Shown here: in pieces, positions 42,005-45,027 of the stretch
Position numbering within the stretch: position 1 is the first letter of the stretch
How the letters are laid out: the number at the start of each line of letters is the position of its first letter
DNA from: a bacterium
GTDB taxonomy: Bacteria; Patescibacteriota; Patescibacteriia; UBA9570
Direction of reading: 5' to 3'
Assembly (NCBI GenBank): GCA_030698395.1
Contig: JAUYKW010000009.1
Span: forward strand, 1-45,027
DNA: 45,027 bases
The notes under the pieces: generated by a model
What the model saw: the letters and a program-made list of their open reading frames with translations, nothing else
Told to the model about the DNA's origin: nothing
Databases searched by the model: none
Program-made: the position numbers and the translations under genes

Positions 42005-45000
42005 ATGCGCAAAAATAATGATCTTTTCATCTCCGATATTCCAAAGGAGAGAGTTACCTTTTCGCAACCAAGCGATAGTGTAAGTTTACCGAATCTAATC
42101 GAAATCCAACGAACATCATATAAATGGTTCATCGAGGAAGGTTTGAAGGAGTTATTAGAAGAAATAACACCAGTAGAGGATTTCACTGGGCGAGATCTTG
42201 AGCTACATTTAGATGAGTACTATTTAGATGAGCCTCGTTTTGATGAACAAACTGCTAAAGAAAAAAATGTAACTTATGAAGCAGCTTTGAGAGTAAATGC
42301 AAGATTGAAAAATAAGCGCAATGACGAAATCAAAGAACAGGAAGTATATTTGGGAGATTTACCTTTAATGACGGAACGAGGAACTTTTGTAGTAAATGGG
42401 ATTGAAAGAGTAGTTGTTTCTCAATTGATCAGATCTGCAGGTGTATTTTTCACATCAGAAAATATAAAAGGAAGAAATTATTATGGCGCAAAAATTATTC
42501 CAAATCGTGGTGCTTGGTTAGAATTTGAAACCGATGCAAATAATGTACTGTATGTAAAAATTGATCGTAAACGTAAAGTAGCAGCATCTGCACTACTAAG
42601 AGCTTTTGGTTATTCATCCGATGAAGAGATTATTGAATTATTTCAAGACATTGATACAGATCCAGAAAATAAATTTCTTGAAGCAACATTAGCAAAAGAT
42701 ATTTCAAAATCTGAAGGTGAAGGTTTGAAGGAAGTATACAAGCGTATTCGTCCAGGTGATTTAGCTACGGTTGATAATGCTCGTGGTTTGATTCATTCAA
42801 TGTTCTTTAACTACAGTAGATACGATTTTGGTAGAGTAGGACGTTATAAAATTAATAAGAGATTCCAATTTGATTTACCAATTAATCAAGATACTAGAGT
42901 TTTGATGCGGGAAGATGTAGTAGCTGTATTACGAGAAATTATTCAATTGAATAATAGTCAAGAAGAAGCTGATGATATTGATCATTTAGGAAATAGAAGA
43001 GTTCGTGCAGTTGGTGAGCTAGTACAAAATAAGTTCCGAATTGGTTTAGCTCGGATGGAGCGAATTATTAAGGATAGAATGAGTACACGTGATGTGTTGA
43101 CTCTAACTCCTGGTCCGCTAATTAATGCGCGTCCAGTAATTGGTGCTATTCGAGAATTTTTCATGAGTTCACAGTTATCTCAGTTCATGGATCAAACTAA
43201 TCCTTTAGCAGAGTTAGAACATAAACGTAGATTATCAGCTATGGGTCCTGGAGGTTTGTCTCGTGAGCGTGCCGGGTTTGAAGTACGTGATGTACATAGA
43301 ACTCATTATGGAAGAATTTGTCCGATTGCTACTCCAGAAGGACCAAATATTGGTTTAGTAGGACATCTTGCTTGTTATGCTCGAATTAATAACTATGGAT
43401 TTATTGAAACTCCATATCGAAAAATTGAAAAAGATCCAGACAACAAAAAAGCCAGAGTTACTGACGAAGTTGTATACGTGGATGCATTTGAAGAAGAAAG
43501 ATCTGTTACTACTGCTGCTACCGCACCTTTGGATGAAGATGGTTATTTTAAAAAAGTGAAAGTAGAAGCTCGCACATATGGAAAACCAAAAATTGAATCT
43601 GTATGGAATGTTGATTACATGGATGTGTCACCAAAACAAATTATTTCAGTTGCTACATCGTTGATTCCGTTCGTGGAACATAATGATGCCGTTCGTGCCT
43701 TAATGGGAACGAATATGCAACGGCAGGCTGTATCTTGTGTACGGCCTGATTCTCCAGTAGTGGGAACTGGTATGGAAAAACGTGCCGCAGTTGATTCTGG
43801 GCAAGTTGCTTCAGCTAAACATGCCGGTGAAGTAATTGCCTCTAGTGCACATGAAGTTCAAGTTAAATCGAAAGAAGGAATTGATGTATATCCTTTACGA
43901 AACTTTGTTAGATCAAATGCATCTACTTGTATTAATCAAAAATCAGTTGTCGATACTGGAGATAAAGTAGAGGTTGGAGATGTACTAGCAGATGGAGCAT
44001 CTACTCAAAATGGTGAATTAGCTCTAGGACAAAATGTGCTAGTTGCTTATATGCCTTGGGAAGGTGGTAATTATGAGGATGCTATTCTGATTTCTGATCG
44101 ATTGGTGCAAAGTGATAAATATACCTCAATTCATATTGAAGTGTATAAAGTTGATATTCGTGACACCAAGTTAGGACCAGAAATTATTACTCGAGACATT
44201 CCTAATGTTTCTGAAGAAAAATTAAAAGATCTAGATGAAGAAGGAATTGTCCGGATTGGTGCACAGGTTCGATCTGGCGATATTCTAGTAGGAAAAATTA
44301 CTCCAAAAGGAGAAACTGAATTATCTGCTGAAGAAAAATTATTGCGAGCTATATTTGGTGAGAAGGCAAAGGATGTAAAAGATTCATCTTTGTATTTAGA
44401 ACATGGTGAGCACGGAAAAATAGTTGATGTAAAAATATTTTCTAAAGAAGGTGGAGATAAATTACCTTCTGGAGTTACTAGAAGTATTCAAGTATCAATT
44501 GCGCAGCTTCGTAAGTTATCAGTCGGAGATAAGATGGCTGGTCGGCATGGAAATAAAGGTGTAATTTCTAGAATTGTACCAATTGAGGATATGCCCTATT
44601 TAAAAGATGGAACTCCGGTTGATATTATCTTGAATCCACTTGGAATTGTATCTCGTATGAATATCGGACAAGTACTGGAAACTCATTTAGGACTAGCCGC
44701 AAGAGCTCTTGGTTATAAAGTAGCTACTATGCCTTTCCAAGGTGTGGAGGTAGAACAGATAAAGAATGAGTTGAAGAAAGCTAATTATCCGATAGATGGA
44801 AAAATTACTTTAACTGACGGTAGAACAGGAGAAGAGTTTGCTCATAGAGTTACTTGTGGAGTAGCTTATATGTTAAAGCTTAATCACATGGTGGATGATA
44901 AGATTCATCAGCGTTCAATTGGTCCTTACTCCTTAGTAACTCAACAGCCACTTGGTGGTAAAGCACAATTTGGTGGTCAGAGATTTGGTGAAATGGAAGT

Positions 45001-45027
45001 TTGGGCATTGGAAGCATATGGAGCTGC
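42005..45027 (+). CDS. rpoB: RNA polymerase subunit beta, 3' end outside the window
   Basis: The first 1007 codons of the beta subunit, open to the window edge. It starts [19 protein letters not shown]; an ATG at 42005 after a T-run fits. Recognisable: [25 protein letters not shown], the rifampicin region [21 protein letters not shown] followed by LSAMGPGGL (Asp, His and Ser of the resistance hot spots are wild type; Leu533 of E. coli is Met), [20 protein letters not shown], and [15 protein letters not shown]. The upstream neighbour is a Mur ligase and not rplJ-rplL, so the classic cluster is broken here. There is no Shine-Dalgarno sequence. Confidence 0.98.
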   Translation, partial: MRKNNDLFISDIPKERVTFSQPSDSVSLPNLIEIQRTSYKWFIEEGLKELLEEITPVEDFTGRDLELHLDEYYLDEPRFDEQTAKEKNVTYEAALRVNARLKNKRNDEIKEQEVYLGDLPLMTERGTFVVNGIERVVVSQLIRSAGVFFTSENIKGRNYYGAKIIPNRGAWLEFETDANNVLYVKIDRKRKVAASALLRAFGYSSDEEIIELFQDIDTDPENKFLEATLAKDISKSEGEGLKEVYKRIRPGDLATVDNARGLIHSMFFNYSRYDFGRVGRYKINKRFQFDLPINQDTRVLMREDVVAVLREIIQLNNSQEEADDIDHLGNRRVRAVGELVQNKFRIGLARMERIIKDRMSTRDVLTLTPGPLINARPVIGAIREFFMSSQLSQFMDQTNPLAELEHKRRLSAMGPGGLSRERAGFEVRDVHRTHYGRICPIATPEGPNIGLVGHLACYARINNYGFIETPYRKIEKDPDNKKARVTDEVVYVDAFEEERSVTTAATAPLDEDGYFKKVKVEARTYGKPKIESVWNVDYMDVSPKQIISVATSLIPFVEHNDAVRALMGTNMQRQAVSCVRPDSPVVGTGMEKRAAVDSGQVASAKHAGEVIASSAHEVQVKSKEGIDVYPLRNFVRSNASTCINQKSVVDTGDKVEVGDVLADGASTQNGELALGQNVLVAYMPWEGGNYEDAILISDRLVQSDKYTSIHIEVYKVDIRDTKLGPEIITRDIPNVSEEKLKDLDEEGIVRIGAQVRSGDILVGKITPKGETELSAEEKLLRAIFGEKAKDVKDSSLYLEHGEHGKIVDVKIFSKEGGDKLPSGVTRSIQVSIAQLRKLSVGDKMAGRHGNKGVISRIVPIEDMPYLKDGTPVDIILNPLGIVSRMNIGQVLETHLGLAARALGYKVATMPFQGVEVEQIKNELKKANYPIDGKITLTDGRTGEEFAHRVTCGVAYMLKLNHMVDDKIHQRSIGPYSLVTQQPLGGKAQFGGQRFGEMEVWALEAYGA

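Overview
The window looks like a chromosomal segment of a small-genome, AT-rich bacterium, most likely of the Candidate Phyla Radiation (Patescibacteria). This is inferred from gene content, not from a search. The supporting signs are a MurE-like Mur ligase without the usual N-terminal domain, small membrane and HAD proteins in tight overlapping operons, a lamin-tail surface protein, 23S-5S rRNA genes without an adjacent 16S, and almost no Shine-Dalgarno sequences. TGA is a stop codon (it ends the recombinase and the S8 protease), which argues against the recoded Gracilibacteria/Absconditabacteria.

Layout. 1-4950: a coiled-coil micro-protein, a tyrosine recombinase, tRNA-Ser(CGA), a frameshifted MFS transporter with a CDP-alcohol phosphatidyltransferase, a GC-rich foreign-looking 76-aa gene, a probable ~235-nt non-coding RNA and a membrane protein. 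4957-8490: 5S and 23S rRNA (minus strand), preceded by a promoter-terminator unit that could be a ~120-nt small RNA or an rRNA leader attenuator. 8800-9125: a second GC-rich foreign-looking gene of 78 aa. 9223-11961: three consecutive HAD-family genes, a zinc-ribbon protein and a Maf-like pyrophosphatase. 12135-16650: tRNA-Leu(TAG), a lipoprotein, a DUF559 endonuclease inside a small element with terminal inverted repeats, a lamin-tail/OB-fold surface protein overlapping tail-to-tail with a methyltransferase, and a tiny 37-codon transcription unit. 16662-26023: replication and repair (polA, holA, uvrB, ruvA), rpsT, a cytidylyltransferase and a Kef-type antiporter. 26027-33337: a long plus-strand run with a FemAB-like transferase, sugar nucleotidyltransferase, yvcK, a HAD protein, xseA-xseB, an LCP ligase, a RecB-like nuclease and a DEDD exonuclease with a WYL-like tail. 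33332-35593: lexA with a small HhH protein, divergent from an unknown acidic protein, around GAAC-N7-GAAC repeats. 35623-45027: AI-2E-type transporter, asparaginase-like protein, S8 protease, MgtC-like protein, Mur ligase and the first 1007 codons of rpoB.

Expression logic. Most operon-leading genes have a -10 hexamer ending exactly six bases before the ATG and no ribosome-binding site, which implies leaderless mRNAs. Two divergent gene pairs share one seven-base -35 box read from both strands. The two GC-rich islands break these rules: they have high third-position GC and purine-rich upstream sequences, and imperfect hairpins lie just behind the genes. They look recently acquired. The most promising leads for something undescribed are these islands, the three candidate non-coding RNAs, the 37-codon micro-unit and the LexA-flanked unknown gene.
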